From: Dipylidium caninum
Taxonomy: Eukaryota > Platyhelminthes > Cestoda > Cyclophyllidea > Dipylidiidae
Direction: 5' to 3'
Length of the DNA: 64,000 nt
NCBI GenBank assembly: GCA_017562135.1
Contig: QEYB01000311.1
Coordinates: 34,879 to 98,878, forward strand
Shown: positions 45,767 to 58,593 of the stretch, piece after piece
Position numbering within the stretch: position 1 is the stretch's first letter
Layout: the number at the start of each line of letters is the position of its first letter
Notes under the pieces: model-generated
The model's database searches: none
The model's input: the letters and a program-made list of their open reading frames with translations, nothing else
What the model was told of the DNA's origin: nothing
Made by a program: the position numbers and the translations under genes

Positions 45767-46363
45767 AAGAGATGGATCAACCTATTACTGTTGCCGGTCA
45801 GTATCGACATTTCCCTCCTGCCGATGAAGCTGGTGGGGATAGTTCGGATATCCTAAATTCATCTTCAATTGGGGATGATCAGTTATCCCGTAGGCGTTTT
45901 CTCAGTTCGACTAGCAATGCTAATAATATTCCGGCATCCCGTGACTCCGATATTGATAACGAGGCGCCTGAAATCGACGACGATGAGGATGGCCATGACG
46001 TTAGCTCTAACGTCAATGAAATATCATCACTTTATCACATGCGCCGCCAACAACGACGTCAACAACAACGCTTACGACGTCGTGACACTTCATCTGCCTC
46101 AGTCTGTGGAGACACGACGTCTAGACGACGTCCTCCCATCAGTCTCTCGCGTTCCTCTACTCGAATTGTTCAATCTTCGATTCCTCCACCACCCTCGGAG
46201 CCGCCACCTTCACTGCCCCCCTGTGGTATTGACTTAAATACTCAGTACTCAATGTACCCTGTTCTTGGTGCCGGTGGATTCAATCTTATCAATCAGCAGA
46301 CATCTGTTACTCAGCCAGCCATGCTTCACATTACGGGTTTACCTATCAATTACATGCCTTCGG
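45767..46363 (+). CDS. Ten-m: teneurin exon 3, intracellular domain with basic and proline-rich motifs
   Basis: About residues 90-289. It has an acidic stretch (DNEAPEIDDDEDGHD), a strongly basic stretch MRRQQRRQQQRLRRRD that resembles a nuclear localisation signal, and a polyproline SH3-type motif (SSIPPPPSEPPPSLPPCG). Vertebrate teneurin intracellular domains also carry an NLS and proline-rich sites, and can reach the nucleus. The primary sequence is otherwise not conserved. Acceptor AACTTAG, donor GTAGGT; phase 1. Confidence 0.85.
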
Positions 46364-48822
46364 GTAGGTTTTCTTACATTTCTGCCCGGAAATGAATTCC
46401 AAAACTCCTGTTTTTTGTTGGCTAATTGATTTAAACAGGTCTTCTGTCTGATATCCAATTTAGGTCTTGCGTTTAATTCATGTAGTGGTGTACCGGTAAA
46501 ATAAAGAGTACTTACATCTTAATATCTTGGAGTAGGTTCCACGCGTACCATTTTCCAGTTAATTGCAGACTGCTAATTTTCCAGCTTACCAAAGTGATTA
46601 TGAAGACCCTTTCTTAGTAATAATTATACAAGTCTCGGATGGTCTTATCTATGACGCCATCTCCGTGTAACCATTTGATGCCAAGATTTTCCTATGTCTA
46701 TGCGATTTACGGCCTTGAGAATTACTCTACATACTATTAAGCTATCGCGTGCAACGCCGTAGTAGCGGACGCCTCCAACTGTAGCACAAATTTAATGCCA
46801 TAATAAAATGCTATCTTTTGTCTCCACGGTTAATTACAATAATTAATCATCAGATGATTGGTAGGATCGAGGCTCCGATAAGAAATACTGTCCTCAATGT
46901 CACTCGCTAACTTTTCATTGGGCGTTGGTCTTATTGTTTACTTTCTCTTATTGTCATTTTTTGAGTTCCTTTCTTCCCAATTCTAAATTGGTCTACTTGT
47001 CATTATTACATGTCACACACCTTAAGATCGGTCTTTTATAGTAAAACATCATTTTTAACGTTACTCGGAGAGTATCTGCTTATTCGTTATTACTAGACTT
47101 CCTAATTCTAACTTTCGAGACTAATTATTTGTCTAGTTTTAACTGTTAGATTAGGTTCGTGGTATTATGCACTGTGCGATCCTGATGATTATCCTCCCAG
47201 ACCGACGTAGTTTGACAACCACGTTTGGACCACAATCAAATTCGATTTATTGTCTCTATAACTGTCGTTTGATTGAGAGAATGATTTTAATTAACACTCA
47301 TAAACTGGACATATGTGGGTGGTTGATTTAATTACAGTCCGTCGTATTTTAGCAATATGTGTAACATATTCCCTTTACTTCCCTATTCGTTCTTGGGTGA
47401 ACCCTCTAGTCGCCTTTAACCTACAACGAGTCAACTCTTTCTTTTCATTTACGAAAATTGTCGTGTTTTTGTTATTCGTCGCATTGTGTTGTAGGTGAAT
47501 GTAACATTACTCTCTTTGGTAATGTTTCATTTTTTTCGGTCTCCTTCAATGGAATTCGTTCAAACTTATTTATAAATAAGTGAAATTACTAAAAGACGTT
47601 GTTGTAGAAACATGAACTTCCTCTTTCGTCGATGTAATAAACTGGTCCAAGTGATAATCTGTCACTTCACCTCCCTCTCCTCCTTGCCAAGATATGGACA
47701 ATGCGTTGTCGCCAATCGGAACTGAGCATTTTCGAGTTTAAAATTCAATCTCTTCCATATCTATTGATTCCAGAAGTGATTGTTACCTATTTTGTTTTGA
47801 AAGTGATGCAAAATCCAGCGGATTATTTTCTTTACCGCTCTTTCGGTTTACCTACACACACGTGCATAATTTATCCGCGCGAGCTGTCAGTTGTGATGCT
47901 TGAGACATTACCTTTCCTCTACCTGCCTTTTTTGTCCACGCTCACTTGCAAACATTCCTTCCCACATCGTCGTAACCTTTCCACAATGCCAACTGCGTGA
48001 TTCTCAACTTGCCTTAAATGTCTCTCTTGCGGCACTCGTGTTTTTTTTCCTTTCAACAAAAGGTAAATAAGCATGGATACAATTAATTGGTTTTTCTTAT
48101 GTTGCGATCGTTTCCATACTCTAAGGGTGTTGTCCTATTGAACAGATGCAGATCATTACCTTCTTCGTCCCCACTGTGCCTCAAGGAGGTAGTATTTGTG
48201 GTTTGACCAAAGCGGGTCTAAAGAAGTACGGTTTCTACTTTGCCACATTTCTTAGGTATAATTCCATATGTTGAAGTAGTTGTAATATCACCAGTAAAAG
48301 AGAATAGAAAAAGTCGAATTTCTGACGCTGGTGTGAGATGGGCTCAATCTTGGTGCTTAGTTTAATAAGCGACATCATGCTGGCAAAGCGAAGTTTATAG
48401 GGCTTTCTATTTTCCCCACTCAATTTTTTCGGTTAATTGACATTCATAATTAGACCCGTTCTTTTTTTGTGATAGTGCTGACTTGAAATGCTCGATAAAT
48501 TTTTACTAACTTGGCTCTTTATTCGGTAATTCACTCCCCTAATTTTGGTCTTCATCTTTGAAGTACGTCCAGATAGCGATTTTATCGGGCTAAAGTTGCA
48601 CATTATATGCTGTTTCCCTCTACTTCATTTCCTTTCAATCGCGTGCATCACTTATGTATGGTGTCCGGGTTCTAGATTTTAGATGAACCTATTAAAACAA
48701 CGAATTTCAAATTGTGTGGCATCAAGGAAAAAAGTCAGCCGGAAAGATTAGAGATGGGAAAGAATAGTGAATTATGAAGGTTGCGATATCCATTCATCAC
48801 TGATTCGATTATTCTATTTTAG
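46364..48822 (+). other. teneurin intron 3
   Basis: About 2.5 kb, AT-rich, no repeat recognised. Retention would add only a few codons (RFSYISARK) before a stop. The open frame at 47,701-48,000 has no match. Confidence 0.65.
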
Positions 48823-48956
48823 GAGGGTTAATAAATCCCACTGACACCAATCATCAAATTTTGCAAATGCAGCAAGCTGCTATGTTTCAACAACAACGCA
48901 TCGCTTCTTTGAACGCTGCAGCTGCACTGGGTGCCTCAGGGAATCCTTATCTTCAG
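48823..48956 (+). CDS. Ten-m: teneurin exon 4, intracellular domain
   Basis: About residues 289-333: GLINPTDTNHQILQMQQAAM then FQQQRIASLNAAAALGASG. A Gln/Ala-rich, probably helical stretch. Acceptor TATTTTAG, donor GTAAAA; enters in phase 1 from exon 3 and leaves in phase 0. Confidence 0.8.
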
Positions 48957-49644
48957 GTAAAACAGTACTTCTTAGTAAATGGTTTCTTTATATGGATGGC
49001 TACTTATGCTCTAGGTTTAAATGAGAGCATGTAGGTGTCATAAAGGTCGAATGGTAGACAATTTGTTGGTGTCGCTATTTTTAGTGTCATATACTCTCGG
49101 CCGTTAATCCCTAGGAGCAGAAGCATAATCCAAGTGTGATTGCCAGTATAAAAGTATGTCAGCCCGACCATCGAGTTCAGTTAAACATTTCGAAAGGCGC
49201 AGTTAAACTACTAGTAGAATTCTGCCGAGAATATCCTTTAATTGAACGAATGGTGAGTGGCTGCCTGGGTATGCAGACAGGCAGGCATGTGGGTGGATTA
49301 GGCAGGGAGAGAGATTTCCTGCGGCGATAGCACCAAGCCCGTCGCTTATGCGCGAAACTCAGAGAGAATACTAATAGGCAAACAGGGAGGCTGGCAAGCA
49401 AAGGGACGGGCTGGCGGGCGGGCTGGCAGACTGGCAGAAAACGCTTTTATCGACATAGTGAACGTCACAGTCTTCCCTACTGACTCACGCATGCGTAAAA
49501 AGACTACGGAAGGTAAGATTATGAGATTTTCTGAAATCCTATTTTTTCCCTCATACTGGTCAACAGTAAATAGTCCTAACACTCAAAACTAAAAAAATTA
49601 GCATTTGAGTAATTGATTTAAGGTTCCCTTCCGACTAGTGATGG

Positions 49645-50785
49645 CGACCTGCTCAATCCACTCTATTTCCTGCTTGCTCTACAGGCTAACCTCATGGCCA
49701 TAAAATCATTAACACGCATCTTTAACTCGCACACGTTAACAACTTATAATTCGCTAAAAAATAGTCGCCCCTCCCCCCTCCTTCCTCCCTACTCTTGCGC
49801 ACACCTCCCTTTAGTTGTACTAGGGCAATCTAATACAGTCTTCATTCGTATGAGGCGGCACTGGAACAATGAATTTCATCTTCCACTAGTATAAATTAGT
49901 CCAACGCCTTCGGGATTTTCCACACAGCTTGCCAGATGAACGAACACCGGAATGGTTTAGGTGAGCTGATATCGACAGTGATATGACAATCAGGCGTTTT
50001 CTCACATTCGTACGTTCTGGCCTGCCAAGGCAGCCTCATCCATCGTGCACTCAAATCTCAGCAAGAAGTAACACCAGAATAGTTTCATCCGTGAGCAGGT
50101 TCGCTCTTCAACAGGGTGGTGATTAGGTACGCACGACAAGGCTCCTGAAGTGGGGAGCCGATTAACAGCCTTTCATTCACCATCGTATGCGGAGACAAAA
50201 ACGCATCTCTCCAATTTGCGTTCCTTCTGCAGTTGAAAATGTAGTGTCCAGGGGCATACTTACCACCCCTTATTGACGGACGGGGCCGACTGCCAAGTAC
50301 CCCAATGCCGACCTTCACGAAGTGCCCCTCGTGTGGACACACGGGGGAAGACGGACCAGCATCGGCTTCCACGTATACAGATTACAAAAGAGCCTAATGA
50401 TGCACACCATTTCCCATAACTTTAAGATGAGCCAAAATAGCGACATGGTGGATGGGGAGTGGGATGTCTACTACGCCTTCATGAGGACAAGTTCACGACC
50501 GTTTATGCCTTTACCTCACTACTTGGCCACCTAACCTGCCATTATCCGTTCTCTTAAACTCCACGATACTAGGTTTGCTTATCTCCTTAGCCTCGAGACA
50601 AGAAAGTGATTTCAATGAATTCGACAAAGATCAGCGACTTGACCGCTTTGGTCAGCGTCTAGGTCATTGACCTTGATGGGGATCGGGTGCCACTTGACCT
50701 CGACCCCCCTTTAGTATTCAAAATATAAACTAAAGCCAAAATGTCGCACCTTTGTATACACATACCTGTCAACCATACTTTTTCC
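49645..50785 (+). repeat. left arm of 1.1-kb inverted repeat
   Basis: Reverse complement of 56,333-57,468 with few differences. Inside intron 4. Both arms contain a frame with CPHEGHFVKVGIG and NCRRNANWRDAFLSPHTMV in one copy, possibly a fragment of a mobile-element protein, but it is interrupted in the other copy. Confidence 0.85.
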
Positions 50786-51356
50786 TGCTTATCTGGATGA
50801 ACTATAACAAGTGCTTGTTTATAAAATGCATGATCATTTATTGAGTCATTTTTCGTTTTGTCGACTCTTGCTTTTCCTTCCCATAAGCGCTTTCCCATCC
50901 TGATAGATTTGTTAGACTCCGTAAAATAATATGAACCTGCGTTCAATTACAGCACATCCGTCTTTTTGTGTGGAGTATGACTTAAATGGAAAGATTAAAT
51001 AGATACGGAGTTGTGTTGTAGCTTACCAGTACTGCCAGTTAAACAAATTATTGGCGAAGGATAAAAATTTTTGCGACTTACAAGAGCTGTATTTAGTGGA
51101 AGAGCTGAGGATCTCCTAACTTTTAAAAAGCGAAAATCTGTGAATTCCATGTTGTACAGTAGGTAGCAATCAAAATAAAAGATAAATAAATGATCTGACG
51201 GGTGGACAATAGTCCACCTGAGCAACTCGTTCAAGAATGTTTTTCTGATTATATGAATGAATGGATGAGTGCAGTAGGAGAATATTTGTTTCTAAACTCT
51301 CTCTCGTACATTTTGATTGAAGTAGTTTATAAACTTATTGCCCAATTATTTTTCAG

Positions 51357-51574
51357 GGCTTTGCAACCGTGGGTCGCCCGGTCCGCACAAATTCCCTTAA
51401 TCAACCTCAGATGACACTTCCCTCACACAATCAACCGCTCCAAGACCTAGAACTCATTTCCTCTACGGCTCTTCTGCAAGCTCACGCAGCGGCACAAGCT
51501 CAAGCTAACGCTACTCAGTCTGCTGGAGGATCTGGTTCCGTGGTGTACGAGAATTCCTATAACTCTTTCCAACG
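51357..51574 (+). CDS. Ten-m: teneurin exon 5, intracellular domain
   Basis: About residues 334-406: GFATVGRPVRTNSLNQPQMT, then an Ala/Gln-rich helix (LLQAHAAAQAQANATQSAGG) and VVYENSYNSFQR. Acceptor TTTTTCAG, donor GTAAGT, phase 0 to phase 2. Confidence 0.8.
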
Positions 51575-52680
51575 GTAAGTGTTTGCGTTAATCAAACTAA
51601 CAAGACCGTTAACGTCATAAGTTTCGACATTTCTGGCCAATTTGTAAGATGAGCATAGGCTTCAACGAAACCGTGTATTTCGATTATTTGACCAGAATAA
51701 TTTGAATCCCCGTATCCTAAGTTCTCCTTTCATTCGTGGGAATCTCTCATCCATCATGAGAAATAGTTTTCGATTACGGTTCAGGCACAGGAGAGGTGGT
51801 TCTACACTGCCTCATTTAGGGGAAAGAATTCGACAAAGAACTTTGTTTCCTTTCTTCTTCGAAATTAAGGCAAGATTTCACTTCCTAAGCCCTACTATTT
51901 CGAGCACAATAAACTGGGCTAAACTAAATAGCAAGTCACCTATTCGGCAATGTGTCAACTTCGGGTACCACGCTGTATGACCACGGTCCAGGAAAAGGGC
52001 GTCCCTTCCCCCCTTCACCTCCCCCTCCTCTTCTCCCTCTCCCTCCTCCGTCCCCACGGCGCACTGCGACTTACTGCCTGTCGCGGTGAATTTCACTTAT
52101 TCGACAACCAAATACTGAACTTTACTTCAGTGTTTACACGCTAACGAAACAGATATACATGGCTTATGAGCTATTTCCGTTGTCAACACCTCATCTCTGG
52201 CCTAGTTACATTCGGTTCGTGAAGGGTCAACAGGCCAAATATGTCCACACAGTGTAGTGTAGTGGTAAGGACAACGCAGTAAAACCTTCGGGTCTCCCTT
52301 CTATTTGTTCCACACACTCTGTTCCTGTTCCATTCAACTATGGGAAAACGTGGTCCCTACGAGCCGGGAACAGAAGGTAAACAGGAGGTAGGGGGTGAGA
52401 CGCTCAGGGTCTTTTTTTCCTTCCATTATAGGACTACATTTTACTTACGTCTCATTTGTTGGCCCAAACTATCAGTGCAGACTAGTAGTAATGTGTTTGT
52501 TCTCTCATCATCATCACTCTCATTTATATCCCAGGCGGGAGGCACAATGAAAACAGCATGACGTGTAACTAGACCATGCCGAGCGGACGCAATTTGGTGA
52601 TGCGCAAGAAAGTGGGCGTTGGATCCTCTGGTATCATTTCACCGATGACACGCCGGTCTGCGATCACGCCACAAACTCAC

Positions 52681-52825
52681 CTGGTGATGGAGAATGGGGC
52701 TCTGATAGTCGAAGACCAGAGTGTTTAGCGTGCTGCCAATTTCAGCTGTTCGCAGTCGCCGTCTCGAGTCATAACTTAGTCGGTAGTTTGAGGCTCCCCA
52801 AAAGGCATCTTTCAGCTGGCCTTCC
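52681..52825 (-). pseudogene. duplicated copy of teneurin exon 29
   Basis: Same 145-nt length as 23,335-23,479, frame open, both splice sites kept, and only one residue change seen (Lys-Glu to Lys-Asp in EGQLKEAFWG). It lies on the opposite strand to the neighbouring exons 5 and 6, so it cannot be spliced into the gene where it stands. Intact but presumably unused. Confidence 0.8.
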
Positions 52826-54720
52826 CTGCAACACAAGAGGAGGAGACTATCGGGAGGATTAAGTCAATAATACTTGGGCACTACTCTGCAGTGTCATTTC
52901 CGCTATGGTTTACAGGAGCTGTGGCAGAGTTCTACTTTTGTCGCTCCACTTGATTTTCCCGAAGGAGAATATGCGTTTGACTGTTGACGAGACTCCAGTG
53001 GGGAGGGGGTGGAGGGCAGCACTGACGATGCTCTAATAGGTGGCTCCCCACTGCGTCAGATGGACTGATCATGTGGAGGCAAGTCTTATGCCTTTGTGGC
53101 ATCTCGGCTGCCCTCTCCTTCTCCCACGACCTGCATAGAAAGCGGTAGCACACGGCACCGATGCAGGGCTCATGTCGGCCGAGGATGTCCGTCGCGTTGG
53201 GAGTTGTAAACAGGCCTACAGACACGCACGCACGCACGCACGCGCACACGACGCACCAGTGAGTCATGCATGGAGTACTGGCGCGCGCTCGAGTGTGCAC
53301 GCGAGCGTGTGTGTGTGTGGCTAGCGCTAACATACCCCGCTGTCACAACTTTACCACTACACAGTCATCACCCTCATCAAATCGTCTAATCTTAACGCAA
53401 AGCAAACCAACGCACCACATGCGGCCAACCCTGACCAACCCAACCCAAACCAAGTTGACCTCACATTCGCATTTACGCATTGCGGGTGCTAGCGCAATCG
53501 TAACCACAGATAGGCTCGTCACCGATCTGGCCTACTCTGTGTACCTAATTAGCCACCGGCTAATCCGATTCTCGTGGTTCTGTCCTCAAGGAGGCCCTCT
53601 CTCTCCTCCAAGTTTCATCTCTTCCTCCTCACCTCCCTTCGCGACCACTCCGTCCATCGCCACGTCTCACCTATCATAGTAAGGCACAATGACGGTGTAA
53701 GAGAGATCTGCAAGACCACTTACCGTGCTGGGTCCGAGTTGCCAAACTCGACTTGCTCTACATTCACCTGTCAAAATCTACATTCAATGGGATCACTGCA
53801 CCCTAAAAGCCTTCCTTAACCGACTTCCACAAACTCTGAAGCCGAGGGACTACAGTTGCAAACCACTTGGTGATAGGGTATACAGACATAAGTTGACATT
53901 GAGAGCATGGCATACGAAAAGAATTTAGGCACACACACACACATACACAGTCGAAAAATCGCCCAGATGTTGTCAGGGAATTAGAAATTAGGAAGCATCA
54001 CAGTATAGCAACACTCACGTCGGAAAAAAGAGGAAGCAGGGACATTGTTAACCGATTCCTACCATTCTGCACCTTCTCGTTTAGGACACCGAGGTAGATG
54101 CAACATACTGATTATTTCCATGTTTTCCCTTTTTTTGATCGCCCTTCAAGGGGACCGGTATACAAATGAATAAATAATGTTTGAGAGCGAGCGAGAGTCA
54201 CGGTAAGAGAGAGTGGAAATAACAAGTCACTGCATTGTACCGGATTGCACTGACCACTTTGAGTCTGTGATAGCTGAAAACCTGTCGCCAACACTAGTGA
54301 CCGGCCTCGGTGCTTCCGAATGAGCCTCCCTACTGGTGCGTTGGTATTTGCTGCTGCACATGAAGTCATATATCCATTCCCCGCTTTTTCTACTCCCGCA
54401 TCTTGTCTTTCCCGTTCCTCCCGATTCATCACCTTTTTCCGTCCTCTGTTCTCACAACACCACTGTCAAAGCAACTGCATTTAGTGGTGATTATCCGTGG
54501 GTAGAGGAGAGAAGTGGACGAAGCATGACATGTGCATAGCAATGTGTGGGTGGTCGTACCTCTGTGCAGGTGTCCGTCCATCACTCTGGATCCATTGGAC
54601 AAGTAGACTAACCTTGTGGGAGAATCTGATAACCCACTGAGGTCATCGACCATCAATCATTCCTCCCTCCTTCCCCACTCTTCTCCCTCTCCCTCCCCAC
54701 TCTTCCCCTCCACTTACCAC

Positions 54721-54900
54721 CTCGTCACCGAAACCACGTCTATCCATTTGAACGTAAACACCACTTTTTCACCCTCCCCTCCACGAAACGGTCTATAGTT
54801 GCCACTCCCCTGGGCGCTGGTCCCACCAACGAAACGACGCGGAACAGCATGCACTCTGTAAAATTGCCTCGTGGGAAGCACAGCGGACTCCTTTTTCCTG
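54721..54900 (-). pseudogene. duplicated copy of teneurin exon 28, frame broken
   Basis: Matches 25,424-25,602 but carries two extra bases in the CACGT..CCATTTG region (near 54,740) plus substitutions, so the reading frame no longer reaches the donor in the phase that exon 29 needs. Confidence 0.75.
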
Positions 54901-56332
54901 TCAGAATTACACAACGGCGGTGCACCGCTGTGAGCCATTAATTTCTGCTGGGGATAGTGCTACGGGCGGCGTGTTTTATTGCCGTTTGCAATGCACTGCT
55001 TGCCTCCCTCCCTGCCTAATGCACGACACTCTTTTCACGTTTATTTGGGGAATGATTTATTCTTTTTTGGCTGTCAATATCCCACCGTCTGAGGGCGTGG
55101 CAAATCATCTAGAGCTGTAGGCGACTTGGTTGTCACGACTTTATCTATTTTGTTTCCATCCTCACTTCTTTAGTATCACTAGCTATTCATCCACACGAAG
55201 CTGATTGTTTGATGAAATTACCGTCGGCCTAAATACATCTATCACATATATCGGTTATTTTTAGATTATTTTTTTTGCGTTTTGCGTGATTTTGTGGAGC
55301 CAAATATCTTTCTCTTAAAAGCAGCCTGTGGCAACATGCTCTACAATAATTATTGTAATAGCCATGGATAATTACAAACTTAAATCTATTAGAGCTACTT
55401 TTAGTTTTGCATTTCCCGAAAACCTGTTCATCATTCCATCTTCAATCCACATAGGCCAACTATAGCATTGGCAAATCTGTGTTTAGGCTTTCTTTTAGAC
55501 ATAAACGGAATTATTTCGTCTATTTTGAAAGTCAAGCATTCTTCGACGTCAACATTACATGGCATTTTTGCCTGCAACGCCACGTGTTTAGTAAAACTTT
55601 TTTTGCTCTTGAATACTAACGGTGAAATATAGTATAGGAAAACCAGGAGCGTTCCTCTGGAACCTTATGTTTGCCTTCTTTCTGTTTGTGTTATTTAAAG
55701 ATTCATGTGTTTACTCTTCATTGGATGATTAATATCTCTCCTACTCTCCTTTCACGGGCGAATGAATCTGATTTACACCAAAGCTTATGCTGGAGGTGAT
55801 GCACAAAGCTCCTCTCTAATCTGCATACCGGCTGTTTAATTCGTTGATTTCTCATCACCTGGGTGCGCTGTGTCTCAATTTTCTCGACATTTAATTTTCG
55901 TTAGTTAACAATTAGGACTATATCGTTCGGTTTTTTTGCTCGTAGAAGTAATCATCCACCCGATAACAGCTGTCCTTCAAACTAGAGCTGCAAATAGTAA
56001 TATATCGAGATTTGGCCTTTTCTACTGCCATTACAACGGCACAATATACCTCCTTCGCTTTACAGTGACTACAAATTTAGCTATTACCGTAAAATTTTAG
56101 TCATAAATAAAAGTTGAGTGGTCTTAACGATGCTGAATCCGTCCAATTAAATAATTATGAGTCATCCCAAATAAAATTAAGGGGAATTAGGTGTACACAT
56201 CAAAACCCTAATTTAATACGACGTCGTTATCACATGTTTAGGAAAGGTGATTTTCCGACTGATGAAGTTCATAGCCTTTTCAGACAATGAGAGTAGGCTG
56301 CCAAGAAGATTCGAAATTTTCTACGTGGGCTG

Positions 56333-57468
56333 GACAAAGTATGGTTGACAGGTATGAGTATGCAAAGGTGCGACATTTTGGCTTTAGTTTATATTTTGAA
56401 TACTAAAGGGGGGGTCGAGGTCAAGTGGCACCCGATCCCCATCAAGGTCAATGACCTAGACGCTGACCAAAGCGGTCAAGTCGCTGATCTTTGTCGAATT
56501 CATTGAAATCACTTTCTTGTCTCGAGGCTAAGGAGATAAGCAAACCTAGTATCGTGGAGTTTAAGAGAACGGATAATGGCAGGTTAGGTGGCCAAGTAGT
56601 GAGGTAAAGGCATAAACGGTCGTGAACTTGTCCTCATGAAGGCGTTGTAGACACCCCACTCCCCAACCACCATGTCGGATATTTTGGCTCATTTAAAGTT
56701 ATGGGAAATGGTGTGCACCATTAGGCTCTTTTGTAATCTGTATACGTGGAAGCCGATGCTGGTCCGTCTTCTCCCGTGTGTCCACACGAGGGGCACTTCG
56801 TGAGGTCGTCATTGGGGTACTTGGCAGTCGGCCCCGTCCGTCAATAAGGGGTGGTAAGTATGCCCCTGAACACTACATTGTCAACTGCAGAAGGAACGCA
56901 AATTGGAGAGATGCGTTTTTGTCTCTGCATACGATGGTGAATGAAGGCTGTTAATCGGCTCCCCACTCAGGAGCCTTGTCGTGCGTACCTAATTACCACC
57001 CCGTTGAAGAGCGAACCTGCTCACGGATGAAACTATTCTGGTGTTACTTCGTGCTGAGATTTGAGTGCACGATGGATGAGGTTGCCTTGGCAGGCCAGAA
57101 CGTACGAATGTGAGAACACGCCTCATTGTCATATCACTGTCGATATCAGCCCACCTAAACTATTCCGGTGTTTGTTCATCTGACAAGCTGTGTGGAAAAT
57201 CCCAAGGCGTTGGACTAATTTATACTAGTGGAAGATGAAATTCATTGTTCCAGTGCTGCCTCATACGAATGAAGACTGTGTTTGATTGCCCTAGTACAGC
57301 TGAAGGGAGGTGTGCGCAAGAGTAGGGAGGGGGGAGAGGGGACTACTTTTTAGCGAATTATAAGTTGTTAACATGTGCGAGTTAAAGATGCGTGTTACTG
57401 ATTTTATGGCCATGAGGTTAGCCTGTAGAGCAAGCAGGAAATAGAGTGGATTGAGCAGGTAGGCGCCA
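56333..57468 (-). repeat. right arm of 1.1-kb inverted repeat
   Basis: Reverse-complement partner of 49,645-50,785. It ends about 130 bp before exon 6. The two arms enclose exon 5 and direct-repeat copy 2. Confidence 0.85.
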
Positions 57469-57602
57469 TTGGGATAGCTTGACAAGTTCACCTGTATACT
57501 GTGTCAAAGAAGATTTACGTCCCTTTAAATGTCTCTATGTTGCATATCGTATTACTTGAACTTTGTTATTGGGAGAGCACTAACGTCCTATCTATCTTTC
57601 AG

Positions 57603-58063
57603 TCTCCCTCCTGGTGGCCGAATGATGGGGCAATTGCTTTCAACAATCAGTCAAGATTTGCTTCCCGCCTCGGCTGGAGGTGCTACCAATGGAGAAGATA
57701 ATCAAAACTCTACCTCCTCCACCACTAACGGCGCCGGCGTTAGTGGTCCTACAGAATCCCTTGTCAAATCGCCTTCTGTTGTAGCAATGGTCTCGGCGAA
57801 TTCCCCCTCTGCTTTAGTTACCACACCCTTGATGAATTTTTATGATGCCTCCGCAACAAGCGGCGGCGGAAACACCTATATTAATCATCCACAGACTGGC
57901 ACTCAGCCGCCCCGAAATGGAAGTAAATCGGGTGTCGGGGTTAGTGGTGCTACCTCTGATCATATCTCTCGTCCCTTCTGGCGCTGTTCATGGCAATATT
58001 GGGTCATACTTATCTGTGTTCTTGCCTTCCTCCTCGCTGTCAGTTTTGCTGTTTTCTTCTCAG
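57603..58063 (+). CDS. Ten-m: teneurin exon 6, intracellular end and transmembrane helix
   Basis: About residues 406-560. A Ser/Thr/Gly-rich linker is followed by SRPFWRCSWQ and the hydrophobic span YWVILICVLAFLLAVSFAVF, about residues 538-558. This is the single type II membrane segment, with basic residues on the cytoplasmic side. Acceptor CTTTCAG, donor GTTGGT. Family members have the same order: Pro/Ser-rich intracellular domain, then Cys/Trp-bearing RCCNWKC-like lead into the helix. Confidence 0.9.
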
Positions 58064-58530
58064 GTTGGTTTCCGTAACCGTGAATTCTACCTCCATATAG
58101 TTTCTGTAGTTTTCGATTGCCTATATCCATGAGTGACTGTTATGTATTATCCTTATGACTTTTGAATAACGCTGAGTTAGTCCAATTGGAAATGCCGAAA
58201 TTTCTCGCTCATAGCACCAATCTTTGGGCAATAAGTGCATTGGGAGCTAATCTCTTTTGTTCTGTGTGCTTTTATGCCCATTTGGCCACCAACAATCTAA
58301 TTTATATAGTGCTCCATGTTTCATTCTAGTAATGTGTGTGCGCAAGAATATTCCAGTAATGTTAGTACAAATTCGTTCATTTTCATTACTTCTTTATTCA
58401 ATTGTGCCGTAATCGAATTATGTAAAATGAAACACGAAAGCAACTTCTTCCAAAGACAAAATTGTGAAAGCATTAGAATGACAACAATCCCTTTTTGGCT
58501 AATAACCGTAGTATTTATCCTCCCTTGTAG

Positions 58531-58593
58531 AAAATGCCAAATGGTTGGAGAATCGCCTTCACGAAAAGTATGCCCAGGATCCTGCCATATTCG
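58531..58593 (+). CDS. Ten-m: teneurin exon 7, extracellular stalk
   Basis: About residues 560-581: ENAKWLENRLHEKYAQDPAI then F, phase 1 at both ends. Acceptor CTTGTAG, donor GTAAAT. Ends with G, which must join GT of exon 8 to give Gly-Leu-Phe (the family has PPGLFW here). In the written orientation the next acceptor is the broken copy at 60,381; the intact one is on the opposite strand at 43,687. Confidence 0.85.

Larger units (their letters stand above)
51681..55131 (+). repeat. 3.5-kb direct repeat, copy 2 in intron 5
   Basis: Same orientation as 22,308-25,842. It carries copies of teneurin exons 29 and 28 antisense to the surrounding intracellular-domain exons. A 402-bp inner block (53,724-54,125) is identical to copy 1, whereas the flanks have numerous small differences, including extra or missing bases. 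Confidence 0.9.

Noticed and set aside
50085..50372. 95-codon frame considered as a transposon protein
   Set aside because: No catalytic or zinc-binding pattern I can defend, and the inverted copy is interrupted; kept only as part of the repeat.
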